The notes under the pieces were generated by a model. That model ran no database searches and was not told the DNA's origin. It saw only the letters and a program-made list of their open reading frames with translations. DNA of 64,000 bases from Myxococcales bacterium (lineage in GTDB: Bacteria > Myxococcota_A > Polyangia > Palsa-1104). Below are positions 52,685 to 62,036 of the stretch, piece by piece (positions within the stretch are counted from its first letter, which is position 1; every line of letters starts with the position of its first letter). The position numbers and the translations under genes were made by a program. The stretch lies in contig PNAM01000010.1 of NCBI GenBank assembly GCA_003170275.1, positions 113,228-177,227 on the forward strand, written 5' to 3'.

Positions 52685-53145
52685 ACGTGTTATTCCATCA
52701 CGCAAGAGAAATTATGTGAGCAGCCCGCAAGGGCGGGTAACGATGAGGGGTTTTCGGAGATGGAATCAGAGCGAGTAGGGCGAGATGGAGCTAGAAGGAG
52801 AGCAGATCGATCACTTCTTCGGCCAGGGGCGCCCCACCGGACGCTCTTCGAGCTTCGCTGGGGCGAAGAGGTCGCTGGGCGCGACGCCGAGCGCGTCGGC
52901 GACGGTGACGAGCACCTTCACCGTCGGGTTCGCGTCGCCCGTTTCGAGGATCTGGATGTGGCGCACGTCGCGGCCAGACGCCTTCGCCAGCTCCGCTTGG
53001 GTCCAGCCACGCGCTGTGCGCAGCCGGCGCACGTTCGCGGCGATGTAGCGGAGAATCGTTTGGATGCGGGAAGACTTGGGCATTGCGAACACGTGAATCT
53101 TACCTGCCGGGAGGTGGTTCCTAAAGCACTATTATAGTACGTGTT
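52685..53145. promoter_or_regulatory. Repeated ACGTGTT motif in the operon control region
   Basis: ACGTGTT occurs at 52685-52691 (inside AATACGTGTTATT), on the minus strand at about 53094-53088 over the XRE start, and at 53139-53145 (inside AGTACGTGTTTGA). The copies flank the XRE gene and the promoter region of the DDE-AAA operon, as expected of sites for that regulator. Confidence 0.5.
52811..53092 (-). CDS. XRE-family HTH regulator of the DDE-AAA operon
   Basis: 93 aa from GTG (an ATG three codons in is also possible). HTH at residues 18-70 (RRLRTARGWTQAELAKASGRD). It lies upstream of the recombinase on the same strand with a 168-bp gap carrying a candidate operator. Tail FAPAKLEERPVGRP resembles the XRE at 42410. 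Confidence 0.8.
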   Translation of the reverse strand: MFAMPKSSRIQTILRYIAANVRRLRTARGWTQAELAKASGRDVRHIQILETGDANPTVKVLVTVADALGVAPSDLFAPAKLEERPVGRPWPKK

Positions 53146-53398
53146 TGAAGACGTTGGTCACTCGCCTCGAAAAAGACGTTGGTCGGCGGTCCGTGCGCGT
53201 GGCGCCACGATCCCGCTGCTCCCGGGCGGTCCTGGTCGCCAGCTTGTTACGGGCGGTACGAGCGACCGCGATGTGTGTCGACAGCCTGACCGTCAACAAC
53301 GCCCATCCAGATCTTCGTACCCTCATCTCGCCAGATCCGGGAGGATGGCGCTACAGGCCAATTCCAGTGCTATTGATCGACGGTGTTGACCACTACCT
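53093..53398. other. 306-bp spacer, one weak short frame
   Basis: AGACGTTGGTC is repeated at about 53149 and 53172. A plus-strand frame ending at 53423 (CVDSLTVNNAHPDLRTL onward) has some coding character but overlaps the convergent glycosyltransferase gene and has no ribosome site. I do not call it as a gene. Confidence 0.35.
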
Positions 53399-55339
53399 CT
53401 ATGCCGAGATGTTTCGGCGTTGATTGGTTGCGTACAGCGCCCGGAGTTCGGTGAAGCCTTGGGCAAGGTGCAGGTTCAATACGTCGATCAGACGCCCGGA
53501 ATAGACCTCGCCGTGATCTGCATGGCGAACGCAGAAGTGTAGACCGAGACTCTTGCAGAGACCGACGCCACCCGGTGTGAATGCGTTAGCACAAATCTCG
53601 CCGATGAACACATCCTCACGCGCAAGACCCTGGAGCACTTCAAACAGCGAGCTGAGCAGGATGCGCATCGCCGACGGGCGCCTGTAGTCCGGCCTCAAGG
53701 CAATGCCCGCGAAATAGACATCGTACACGCCTGGCAGCTCGATTGACTGCACTCGGTCCGCCGTGATGTTGATGTCCAAGAGCGCTCCCGCCTTCGCCTG
53801 CTCGTACTGATCCCGGAAGAGCGCGACGAAGTGCCAATACCCAACGACCTGGCCCTCCTCCGCGTAAAGCAACCTCCAGGACTCGGGGTGCTCCGCGAAA
53901 ACCGGTCCCCATTGCTCGATCTCCCCAGCATGTCCGCTGGTCAGTCCATCCATCGTCTCGTAATCGAGATGGTTGATCGCAGACTGCAGGCGCATGTCGT
54001 TCCAGCCCCACGCACGCACGACAGAGATGTCTGCAACCCTGGGGATCGGCGGGGGCGGTGGAGCGAGCACCGCTGGCAAGACACCCCGAGCGACCAGAGG
54101 AAGCTCAATCAACTTACCCGAGCCAGCGTCTTCGGAAACCGATGGTGTCGGGCGCGAAGCCAACGCCTTGAGCATCTCGGCGGCCGAGGTCTTCCACGAG
54201 ATCAGAGACTGCAGCCGCTTTCTCAATTCATCGGCCCGATTGAATGCAGCAGGTCTGTTCCTCAGGATCTGATCAATCCTCCTCGCCCAAACTAGACCGT
54301 CGATCTCGATATCACCGGTTACTTTTACGATGCAGGTGTTTGCCGTTTCGGGAACAAGCTCACTAAGCAGTAACGCAAGCCCACTTCTGTCGCTCAGGAG
54401 GACTGGCACTCCGGCGGCAATACCTTCGAGTCCAACGAGGCCGAAACCTTCACTGCGCGAGGGCATCAAGAGGATTGACGACTGTCCAAGATCCTCGGCA
54501 ACTCGATCGGCGTTTGGATTGAAGGGCCGAATGCGAATGTCCACGTCGGGGTTCCAAGCGGCTGCAAGAAGCCTGCGTCGGAGATCATCTCCGTGTCCCT
54601 GAGGAGCACCCCTTATCATTAGGACAGGCCGAGCCATATCTTGATACTCGACGTGGCCAATAGCCCGCGCGGCAATATCGAGGCCCTTGAGGATCTCATC
54701 CTCTGCCCGGCCCACGACCAAGCACTGAATTCCGCTTGGGACGTCAGCCGACTTCGAGAACTCACCGAGACCCGGACGGAACTCGAATAGGTCTCTACGA
54801 ATCGTATTCAACAAGGTGCGGAACTCTCGTAGCAATAGGGGTCCAACCGCCGCCACGAGAGATGCTGACTTCGCTAGTGCAATTTCGAGCTGCTCTCGAT
54901 CGTCGGCGCGATCAGTCGCTTGCGTCGAATGGTCCTTGAACCACTCGATGGCCCCTGGGGCAACATGAATAAAATGAATTCTTCGACTCCGGCTATGGTA
55001 CTTCGCCAGAGCCTTTGCGGCGGGTCCGGTGATACGTCCGTGTCCGATAATGATGTCTGGTACGTGATTGTTAGGCAACTCGCGATGAGTGCTCAGACGT
55101 ACCTCTTCCGAAAGAGCGGGGTCGCTGGCCACGACCAGCGTCACTTCGTTCTCGGCTGCCGATCGAATTTCTTCAGGCGATGCTGCGGGAATGAGACAGA
55201 AGACCCGATGCCCTAGGGCTGCAATCGTCTTGCAGAGTTCTCGATTGAATGTCGATAGCCCGCCGTGACGGGATTCCCATTCAGTTGCAATCACCAAGAC
55301 CGTCTGGCGTTGAGCGCTGTCTTCTTCCAAGGCGTTCAT
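53399..55339 (-). CDS. GT4 glycosyltransferase fused to GNAT-like domain
   Basis: 646 aa from the ATG after GGGGG. Residues 15-400 form a GT4 transferase: ESRHGGLSTFNRELCKTIAALG, CLVVGRAEDEILKGLDIA, MPSRSEGFGLVGLEGIAAG. A proline linker (VLAPPPPPIP) leads to a C-terminal 200-residue region with YAEEGQVVGYWHF and YFAGIALRPDYRR, a GNAT acetyltransferase pattern. GT4 domains with the GGLSTFNREL opening are reported in conflict-type proteins; the acetyltransferase fusion is unusual. It is divergent from the arginase-like gene. Confidence 0.75.
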   Translation of the reverse strand: MNALEEDSAQRQTVLVIATEWESRHGGLSTFNRELCKTIAALGHRVFCLIPAASPEEIRSAAENEVTLVVASDPALSEEVRLSTHRELPNNHVPDIIIGHGRITGPAAKALAKYHSRSRRIHFIHVAPGAIEWFKDHSTQATDRADDREQLEIALAKSASLVAAVGPLLLREFRTLLNTIRRDLFEFRPGLGEFSKSADVPSGIQCLVVGRAEDEILKGLDIAARAIGHVEYQDMARPVLMIRGAPQGHGDDLRRRLLAAAWNPDVDIRIRPFNPNADRVAEDLGQSSILLMPSRSEGFGLVGLEGIAAGVPVLLSDRSGLALLLSELVPETANTCIVKVTGDIEIDGLVWARRIDQILRNRPAAFNRADELRKRLQSLISWKTSAAEMLKALASRPTPSVSEDAGSGKLIELPLVARGVLPAVLAPPPPPIPRVADISVVRAWGWNDMRLQSAINHLDYETMDGLTSGHAGEIEQWGPVFAEHPESWRLLYAEEGQVVGYWHFVALFRDQYEQAKAGALLDINITADRVQSIELPGVYDVYFAGIALRPDYRRPSAMRILLSSLFEVLQGLAREDVFIGEICANAFTPGGVGLCKSLGLHFCVRHADHGEVYSGRLIDVLNLHLAQGFTELRALYATNQRRNISA

Positions 55340-55498
55340 CCCCCAAAACCGGCAGACCACCGATTATGACCGAGCGCTCATGAGAAGCGCGGAGCTGCCC
55401 CAGAATCAGCGTATTGCCTACTCACGCCCTGCGTCAATGGGCAGCTAGCCAGAATGTCACTGGGTCTGGTACCTTCAGCCGGAGGGGCAGAGATTGCC

Positions 55499-56377
55499 AT
55501 GAGCGTATTCACGATTCTTGAGGCGCCTTCTGTCTTGGGGCTGGGGCCGACGGGAGTCGAAAAATTGCCGGAAGCACTGTTGAAAGCCGGCCTGGCAGAG
55601 CGCTTGCGCGCGACCCACGGAGGCCGAGTGGAACCTCTGGCCTACAGCGACGTTCGAGGTTCGGACACACAGGTCCTGAATACCCTCAGCATTCTAGAAT
55701 ACACAGTTCGGCTATCGGACAAGATCCTACCCATCATAGCCCGCGGAGAGTTCCCTCTCGTCCTTGGCGGTGACTGCTCGATCCTGCTCGGAAGCATGTT
55801 GGCCCTCCGACAGCGCGGGCGGTACGGGCTCTTGTTCATAGACGGTCACATGGACTTCTATTCGCCAGAGACATCGCCGTCTGGCGAGGCGGCTGACATG
55901 GACCTCGCACTCGCCACGGGACGGGGCCCAGACATCATCACCAACGTCCGAGGTCTGTCGCCGCTGGTCCGCGATGCGGACGTAGTAGTCCTTGGGCATC
56001 GAGACTCTGACGAAGCGGCGCGAGATAGCGCTCCGGAACTACCCGCGTCGATAGCCGCTTTCAACCTGGCGCATGTCCGGCGGGTGGGCGCCAAGAATGC
56101 AGCCTGCGCAGCGATAGAGATCCTCGCGCGCTCAGAACTGGAAGGATTTTGGATTCACCTCGATGTCGATGTTCTCGACGATGCCGTCATGCCTGCCGTC
56201 GATTATCGGATGCCGGATGGCCTCTCCCTAGACGAACTCTCCTGCGTGCTGAGGATCGCTGTGGCTTCTGGAAAAAGCGTCGGGCTCGAAGTAACGATCT
56301 TCAATCCTCGACTCGATCCCGATGGTGTGGCCGCTCATCGACTCGTCAGCTGCATCGTATCCGCTCTCCGAGAGTGA
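55499..56377 (+). CDS. Arginase/agmatinase-family ureohydrolase
   Basis: 292 aa from the ATG with GGAGGGG upstream. The three metal motifs are present with small changes: GGDCS (usual GGDHS) near residue 93, DGHMDF (usual DAHxD) near 114, and HLDVDVLDD near 223. The His-to-Cys change in the first motif removes a common manganese ligand, so substrate or activity may differ from true arginase. It begins a plus-strand operon with two uncharacterised genes. Confidence 0.8.
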   Translation: MSVFTILEAPSVLGLGPTGVEKLPEALLKAGLAERLRATHGGRVEPLAYSDVRGSDTQVLNTLSILEYTVRLSDKILPIIARGEFPLVLGGDCSILLGSMLALRQRGRYGLLFIDGHMDFYSPETSPSGEAADMDLALATGRGPDIITNVRGLSPLVRDADVVVLGHRDSDEAARDSAPELPASIAAFNLAHVRRVGAKNAACAAIEILARSELEGFWIHLDVDVLDDAVMPAVDYRMPDGLSLDELSCVLRIAVASGKSVGLEVTIFNPRLDPDGVAAHRLVSCIVSALRE

Positions 56378-56491
56378 ACCAAGCAGCCCTGAGAGTCGTA
56401 CCGTCGAAGCGCGATGTCGCGGTGGAAGAAAGGCCTGCTCGACTGTCGGAACCGAACGTCCTAGAATTCTCGCAAGCACAAGTAGGAATCC

Positions 56492-57505
56492 ATGGCCGAA
56501 CCCACGATCTCCAGTCTTTTGGAAAGACTCACCCCCGACCCGATTCGGGCGACGATTCCGTTTTCGGCAGACTTGGCGAGGACGAATGAAGCCCTGCTGA
56601 ACTCGCGCTCTGACGCAGAGGCAGCGAATCACCTTCGGGCTTGGCTGCACGATCACCAGCCATGCTTATTTGGTCGGATGGCAACTGGAGACCCGGACCT
56701 CCTCAGCTTCTGCATCCTTACCGAGAGAGACTTGGTAGGATCAGATTCGGCGATTCAGGAGAAGATCCAGAAATACCGACTCCATTGGCGTAGAGAGGCT
56801 TTTCTCGGTAGGAAGAGTGGCTTTGTGATTCTTGCGTTGTCACAGCGAATTCTGGAGGCGGCGCCGAATAGAGACTTGGAGCGGCTGATGCTTCGTCTCA
56901 GTGAACTCTATCTATTGGAGCGAGTTCGTCCCAATGTCGTCTTCCACGATCGAATATCGCTGGAGATCGCTGCAGACCATTATCGTGAGTGGCTCGTTGG
57001 GGTGAATTTTTTCGGCTCACAGGGGGACGGACGTTGGTGGCATGACCACCGCATTCCGGGTGGCATCGCGCTCTCGATGAACTCCGTTGGTCACATGGTC
57101 CGCAGTGGCACAGAGAACAATACCCGAGCCCTTGACTTGGCCAAAGCGGCTGGCGAATCGGTGAGAAAGAAGCCAGTCGACACGCTCTACATGGGCCTAC
57201 GGTACGCGATGATGACCATCAATCGAGCACGGGAAACAGCGTCGGGGAGGGCTACCTCACTCAGACCTGCAGGGCCATCCCCTGGGGACTGTCCAATGTC
57301 ACGCGTGCCGGCCGAACTCCAGGGGAAAGACTGGACGACATATTCTGGTTGGTACGATACCGACCAGACCATTCCTTCGATCTATTTTCGAGAGGACGTT
57401 GATCGCCCCGCAGAAGCGACCCAGCTAGAACTGGACTTCACGTATTTGTACGACGATTCAAATGTTGACTATGTTCGCATCGGGCCAGGGGTACAGACTC
57501 GATGA
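56492..57505 (+). CDS. Uncharacterised protein in arginase operon
   Basis: 337 aa. Contains VGVNFFGSQGDGRWWHDHRI near residue 170 and PGGIALSMNSVGHMV, with a helical N-terminal half. No catalytic signature I know. The stop overlaps the next start (ATGA). Aromatic and His residues in the middle may form an active or binding site. Confidence 0.6.
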   Translation: MAEPTISSLLERLTPDPIRATIPFSADLARTNEALLNSRSDAEAANHLRAWLHDHQPCLFGRMATGDPDLLSFCILTERDLVGSDSAIQEKIQKYRLHWRREAFLGRKSGFVILALSQRILEAAPNRDLERLMLRLSELYLLERVRPNVVFHDRISLEIAADHYREWLVGVNFFGSQGDGRWWHDHRIPGGIALSMNSVGHMVRSGTENNTRALDLAKAAGESVRKKPVDTLYMGLRYAMMTINRARETASGRATSLRPAGPSPGDCPMSRVPAELQGKDWTTYSGWYDTDQTIPSIYFREDVDRPAEATQLELDFTYLYDDSNVDYVRIGPGVQTR

Positions 57506-57906
57506 CTACCAACAAATCCAAGCGATCAAAGTATGAGGGGAAAAGGGTCTCGCGCGACAGCTCGCTGTTGGGACTGGGCGATCCGAGTACGTGGCAAGAG
57601 GAAGCCGCCGCTCTCGAACTGGAGTTTCAGCGCCCCCACGATGAAGCGCGCACCGATCAGCCGAAGACTAAGGTGCGCAAAAGATTGCCGTCGGCCACGC
57701 CGATGTCTCGGTCGGTTTCGACTGAGCGAAGACTCTCGGCCTTCGTGAGTATTCAAATGTTGCCGACGAGCCTGGAGCCTAGAAGTTCAACTCAGCAGGG
57801 ACAGCCGAACGCTCGTCCCAAGAGCGAGAAAAGCAGCGCTCAGCCCGTTCACAAGAAGCCAACGGTCCGCAAGCCTTTCAATCGACAAAAGAAAAAGCCA
57901 AAGTAG
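57502..57906 (+). CDS. Basic, disordered hypothetical protein
   Basis: 134 aa, very rich in Lys, Arg, Ser and Pro (RPHDEARTDQPKTKVRKRLP), no fold evident. Coupled to the gene above by ATGA. Could bind nucleic acid or serve as a flexible adaptor. Confidence 0.55.
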   Translation: MTTNKSKRSKYEGKRVSRDSSLLGLGDPSTWQEEAAALELEFQRPHDEARTDQPKTKVRKRLPSATPMSRSVSTERRLSAFVSIQMLPTSLEPRSSTQQGQPNARPKSEKSSAQPVHKKPTVRKPFNRQKKKPK

Positions 57907-58013
57907 CTTGGTGAAGCTGTGGTGTTCGGACGAAGAAAGCTGCGCAGCGGTCGATTGCCTAGGCACGGGGGCTCGAAGGGCGCGGCGCCGGTACCATACT
58001 GCAGAAGGCCATA

Positions 58014-60272
58014 CTACCGTCGAGCGCGCTCTCGTTCGCGGAGTTGCACATCAGTAGCCACCCAACCGAGTTGGTTCATAGCTCTGATGACGTCCGTGTA
58101 AACCGACGCCTTCCGCTGAGTGTCGGCGATAGTAACGACCACAGCAACCCGCATGCTCAAATTGTCTGCTCCGCTCCGATCGGTGCCGGCTAGCAGTAGG
58201 CGCCATATGTCGCCATTGACTCCTTTCGGAATGACTCTCCGGTACACCTTCAGCGGCGACCACTTGAACCCGTGCTCCACGCGCTTTTTCTCAAGGGGGT
58301 GCTTCTCGGTTCGCTTCGGAAAGGGAGGGATTTGCCTCAACTGCTCCAGCGTACCAGAATCGTTCGGTGCATAAGTGCCGAGAGAGACTTCAACGTGACT
58401 GCGGCAATACTCGGCGCCGAAAGTTCCATCCAACGTGGGCTCAGACAGGAGGGTGACCGTCATCTCGCCACGGAAGGCACCTTTCGGAGTGCGGAGACAG
58501 TCGGGAATGGGGAACGGGGTCCGTTGCAAGTCGAGGCCAGCACGGACCTCGGTCTCAAACAGTAGAGTAGCGCGCCAAGGATCGCAGCCAAGAATGTTCT
58601 GCAGGTCGCCTGGGACGCCGAACCCGCGATAGTCGAGCTGTTCCTGGGTCTCGGTCGAATCGGCCAGCACCGCGGAGTGAATCAACAGCGCTTTCGCCAT
58701 CAGGCTTGAAAGTGGTTGGGCAGGACCTACTTGCACATAGGCCAACACAGCTGAAGCGATGGGTGCCGCAAAGCTTGTCCCAATGCTCTCGGCTAGGTTT
58801 CCTTGCGCGTCGACGGATAGAATGCCGATCTGCGCGTGCCGGCCCATTGCATCGCAATTTCCTCCGTAATACGAGATTTCTGGCTTTGGGAAATACACTG
58901 CGCCAGGGCCCCGCCGACTGAAGGGTGAAGGACAACTAACAGGTGCCCTCGAAGAGGGGCTATCCCTATGCGTCATCGAGCCGACCGTCAACGCTCGTGC
59001 GGAGTCGGCGGGGCTACAGATCCGATCAGTTTCGCCTAGCACTGCGGTTGGCGGCCAATCCCGAAATGGTGGCACGGCATAGTTGCCGGACGCGATTACG
59101 AACGTGATTTCGTGTTGCGTCTGCAAGTCGTCGAGTGCAATGGCGAGATCCGAAAACGCATGGTCGGAGCACGGTTCATTGCCCGAGAGTGAGAGGTTCC
59201 AAACTCGTACAGCTGGATACTTCGGCACCACTTCTCGAAGAATCGCGACCAATTGATCCTCTGGGAGGGTCCCGCTGCGCGACAGTGCGACTACGTCCAC
59301 TATTCTACAGGGACACTGCGGAAATCTCTCGTCGTTGTGGTTCAGAGCCCTAGCGTGCACCACGAGGCCGGCGACGAAGGTACCGTGCCCGTAGTCGCGC
59401 TCAGCAATCGGGACATATTCTTCGCGGGCTACGATCCAGGGAGCCAAAAGCGCGTTTGCCGGATCCACGCCAGTGTCGATCACTCCCACGACCGGATATT
59501 CGACACCGCGCTCCGGTGGCGGAAAAACGACTGAATTGAGCTTGCCCACCGGCTGGGCAGCGGGGCGTACGACGTGGTACCTAGGAAATGCTCCTAGGCT
59601 TTGGGTACCGACGAACCGTCCGAGACTCGCAATATGCTGGGGCTTGACCCTTCGAAGCCGATATATTGCCATACCGGGACCGTAAGGAAGCGGTTCGTAT
59701 TTGATCTGAAAGTCGTTCAGTTGTTGATGCAATGCAGTTTCAAGTGCTAGGTCAATCTTCGCTTCGTGATGGCGAAATAGACGAAGTTTTATTGCCTCGA
59801 TCCCATCTTTCTCTATCTCTTTCGAGATTTCGAGCAAGCGCGGTTCGGCTATCTCAAACGGCTCGACTCTCAAGATTGTCGAAATGTTTGCCTCCGCGTC
59901 TCCTGTCGTCTGGGAGAGAACGGAACTTTCGAGCTGCGGCAGCGTTGAGGCACTCACGCTGACCAACAGTTCGCCCAATGCGCCAATACCGACGATTGGA
60001 CAATTGGCCTTGTCGAACAGCCACGACGGCCGGTGACTCTTGGCGACAGCCTCCGGTTTGAGAACCACCCGCGCCACTGCCGCCGCGCCTGGATTCCTTG
60101 TGAATGCACTCCCAAAGTGGGCGGCGACCGACCGAACACTGCGCGCCAATTGACTCCGAACCAATGGAGTAACCGGGCCGAAAATCGTCTTGTCGCCACC
60201 GCCTCCACCTGGGTTGAAGTAATTCGCCGAGGTGATGAGGACACGTTTAAGGGGCAGCTTGCCCTCGCTCAC
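58014..60272 (-). CDS. ietS: Subtilisin-like serine protease of an IetAS-type pair
   Basis: 752 aa from GTG overlapping the ATPase stop (GTGA). The S8 triad lies in GVIDTGVD (near 265), YGHGTFVAG (near 300) and GTSFAAP (near 510). There is no signal peptide, so it acts inside the cell. About 250 residues precede the catalytic domain. The pair AAA ATPase plus cytoplasmic subtilase matches IetAS, first described for plasmid incompatibility and toxicity and later listed among anti-phage systems. Naming is by architecture. Confidence 0.8.
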   Translation of the reverse strand: MSEGKLPLKRVLITSANYFNPGGGGGDKTIFGPVTPLVRSQLARSVRSVAAHFGSAFTRNPGAAAVARVVLKPEAVAKSHRPSWLFDKANCPIVGIGALGELLVSVSASTLPQLESSVLSQTTGDAEANISTILRVEPFEIAEPRLLEISKEIEKDGIEAIKLRLFRHHEAKIDLALETALHQQLNDFQIKYEPLPYGPGMAIYRLRRVKPQHIASLGRFVGTQSLGAFPRYHVVRPAAQPVGKLNSVVFPPPERGVEYPVVGVIDTGVDPANALLAPWIVAREEYVPIAERDYGHGTFVAGLVVHARALNHNDERFPQCPCRIVDVVALSRSGTLPEDQLVAILREVVPKYPAVRVWNLSLSGNEPCSDHAFSDLAIALDDLQTQHEITFVIASGNYAVPPFRDWPPTAVLGETDRICSPADSARALTVGSMTHRDSPSSRAPVSCPSPFSRRGPGAVYFPKPEISYYGGNCDAMGRHAQIGILSVDAQGNLAESIGTSFAAPIASAVLAYVQVGPAQPLSSLMAKALLIHSAVLADSTETQEQLDYRGFGVPGDLQNILGCDPWRATLLFETEVRAGLDLQRTPFPIPDCLRTPKGAFRGEMTVTLLSEPTLDGTFGAEYCRSHVEVSLGTYAPNDSGTLEQLRQIPPFPKRTEKHPLEKKRVEHGFKWSPLKVYRRVIPKGVNGDIWRLLLAGTDRSGADNLSMRVAVVVTIADTQRKASVYTDVIRAMNQLGWVATDVQLRERERARR

Positions 60273-61381
60273 GTTGTTCCTTCCTTGCGCAATAGCGTCG
60301 AGACCTTACCGGTTGAGACGGAGAAGAGGTCGGCTAACCGACGCACGGTGAAGAGCTTCGGACTCAGGCGTCTAGCAGACGCCAACTGGTCTCGGGTAGA
60401 GAGCGTATCCAGATCGGCGATGCGATTCCGCGCCAGCCGAAGGAGCAAGTCTCTGTCGGTGATGCCAGTCTGCCGGTTGAGAATCGCAGTCCGCCGCGCT
60501 TCTTCGCAAAGAGTGCGAATGTCCGCTCCCGACATGCCTTCAGTTGCGATTGCCAGATCTTCCAATGGAATCGCGGGAGGCGCTTGACCGGCGAGGAACT
60601 GTTCCAGAAGTGTCCTCCGCGCAACTAATGTCGGCAGTCCAATCTGGAGTCGAAAAGCGAATCGGCGCCAGATCGCTCGATCGAGCAAGTGTTCGTGGTT
60701 GGTCGCCGCGACGAGAACGGTGTTGCTATCGAGCGCGTCGATATTTTGAAGAAGGCTGACTACGACGCGCTTCAGTTCGCCAAGTTCGTGTTGATCGTCG
60801 CGCAGCTTCGCCACCGCATCGAATTCGTCGAGGAAGAGAACGCACGGTCGGCTCATTGCATGCTCGAATAGCAACCGCAGGTTCTTTGCCGTACTGCCAA
60901 GATAGGATGAGATCAGCGAGTCGGTACGCGCGGTCAGCAGCGGCAAGTCTAGCTGGGCGGCAACGTACTTCGCGATCTCAGTCTTTCCGCAACCGGGCGG
61001 GCCATACATCAGGAGCGAGGGAGAGAGGTTGACGCCTCCGGCCATCAGTTCAGCCGAGCCGCGAATGTTTCTTACAAACTCCGCGACGCGCTCAGCAGAC
61101 GAAGCGTCGAACACAATGCGTACCTCTCCGGCGGCATACGATCTCTCGTCAGCGAGCGCGAGCCTCGACTCGCCGTCAACAGGCAGCGCTGAGGTCATCC
61201 GAGAGGCCTCAAGGTCCCGCGTCCTTCCCTTTCGGACCGTGCGACGGATACCTTCCGCGGACCTTGGATCCCCGTTCGCTTCAAGCTTTGCCGCTAGCTG
61301 TTCGGCATAAGCGAGCACCTTGTTGCGGTCGGCGTTCACTGCACCATCCAAGATCTTCAAGACCTCTAGAAAATGCTGCAT
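60269..61381 (-). CDS. ietA: AAA+ ATPase of an IetAS-type pair
   Basis: 370 aa from the ATG (a TTG five codons earlier is possible). An N-terminal helical region (LDGAVNADRNKVLAYAEQL) precedes a single AAA domain: GPPGCGKTE (near 128), LFLDEFDAV, sensor VAATNHEHLLDRAIWRRF. A C-terminal winged-helix-like segment (TVRRLADLFSVSTGKVSTLL) ends it. Coupled to the subtilase gene. It is the last island gene before the recA junction. Confidence 0.8.
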   Translation of the reverse strand: MQHFLEVLKILDGAVNADRNKVLAYAEQLAAKLEANGDPRSAEGIRRTVRKGRTRDLEASRMTSALPVDGESRLALADERSYAAGEVRIVFDASSAERVAEFVRNIRGSAELMAGGVNLSPSLLMYGPPGCGKTEIAKYVAAQLDLPLLTARTDSLISSYLGSTAKNLRLLFEHAMSRPCVLFLDEFDAVAKLRDDQHELGELKRVVVSLLQNIDALDSNTVLVAATNHEHLLDRAIWRRFAFRLQIGLPTLVARRTLLEQFLAGQAPPAIPLEDLAIATEGMSGADIRTLCEEARRTAILNRQTGITDRDLLLRLARNRIADLDTLSTRDQLASARRLSPKLFTVRRLADLFSVSTGKVSTLLRKEGTT

Positions 61382-61448
61382 CGCTGAGATGAACAATATT
61401 CGAAATAGTTGAACATCACAACTAGACTATGAACAAACGCCGGCCCAG

Positions 61449-62036
61449 ATGAACGATGAGTGTGTGAGCGACGAAGACCATCCAAGAGTCGGCAACGCTA
61501 GCTATTGGGTATTATTCACGATGTTCTCCTGGCGTCGTGCAGCAAGGCTGCGACTACGGCTGACGAGGCATGGTTCTCGTGCAGCCTTCGGCAACCCGGA
61601 GACCACGCCGGGCGGCAACGCGCTCAAGTTCTACGCCTCGGTGCGGCTCGACATCCGGCGCATCGGGCATCTCAAGCAGGGCGAGGAGAACATCGGATCG
61701 CGGGTGCGCGTCAAGGTGGTGAAGAACAAGTGCGCGCCGCCCTTCCGCCAGGCCGAGTTCGAGGTGCTGTACGGCGCGGGGATCAACCTGCAGGGGGAGA
61801 TCATCGACCTCGGGGCCACGCACGGGCTGCTCGAGAAGTCGGGCGCCTGGTACATCCTCGACGGCGAACGGATCGCGCAGGGGCGCGACAAGGCGTGCGC
61901 GTTCCTGGTCGAGAACCCGGAGATCGCCGAGGCGCTGCGCGACCGGCTGATGTCGGCGATGAAGGCGGTCGTCGAGCCGCGCGCGATCCCGGTGGCGGAC
62001 GATCAGGTGGAAGCGGCCACCGAGGCGGCAGCGTGA
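61449..62036 (+). pseudogene. recA: recA 3' fragment fused to island sequence
   Basis: From 61587 the frame encodes RecA from [20 protein letters not shown] to the C-terminus: about 149 residues including [29 protein letters not shown] and EKSGAWY. The N-terminal two-thirds (Walker A and B, core beta-strands) are absent. Upstream the frame is open for about 46 foreign codons, with possible ATGs at 61449 and 61521. The fragment cannot be a working recombinase unless excision rejoins it to a 5' part outside the window. Confidence 0.85.
61587..61603. other. Right copy of the 17-bp island boundary repeat
   Basis: TTCGGCAACCCGGAGAC, identical to 13257-13273. Left of it the sequence is not RecA-like; right of it RecA coding continues unbroken. 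It marks the right end of the 48.3-kb island. Confidence 0.75.

Noticed and set aside
13227..61603. Intein in recA
   Set aside because: The insert is 48 kb with many genes in both directions and has no splicing-domain motifs at its edges; it is a mobile island, not an intein.
13257..61603. Two copies of one element in tandem
   Set aside because: The sequence left of the core differs completely at 13.2 kb and 61.6 kb, so the flanks are not repeats of a single element.
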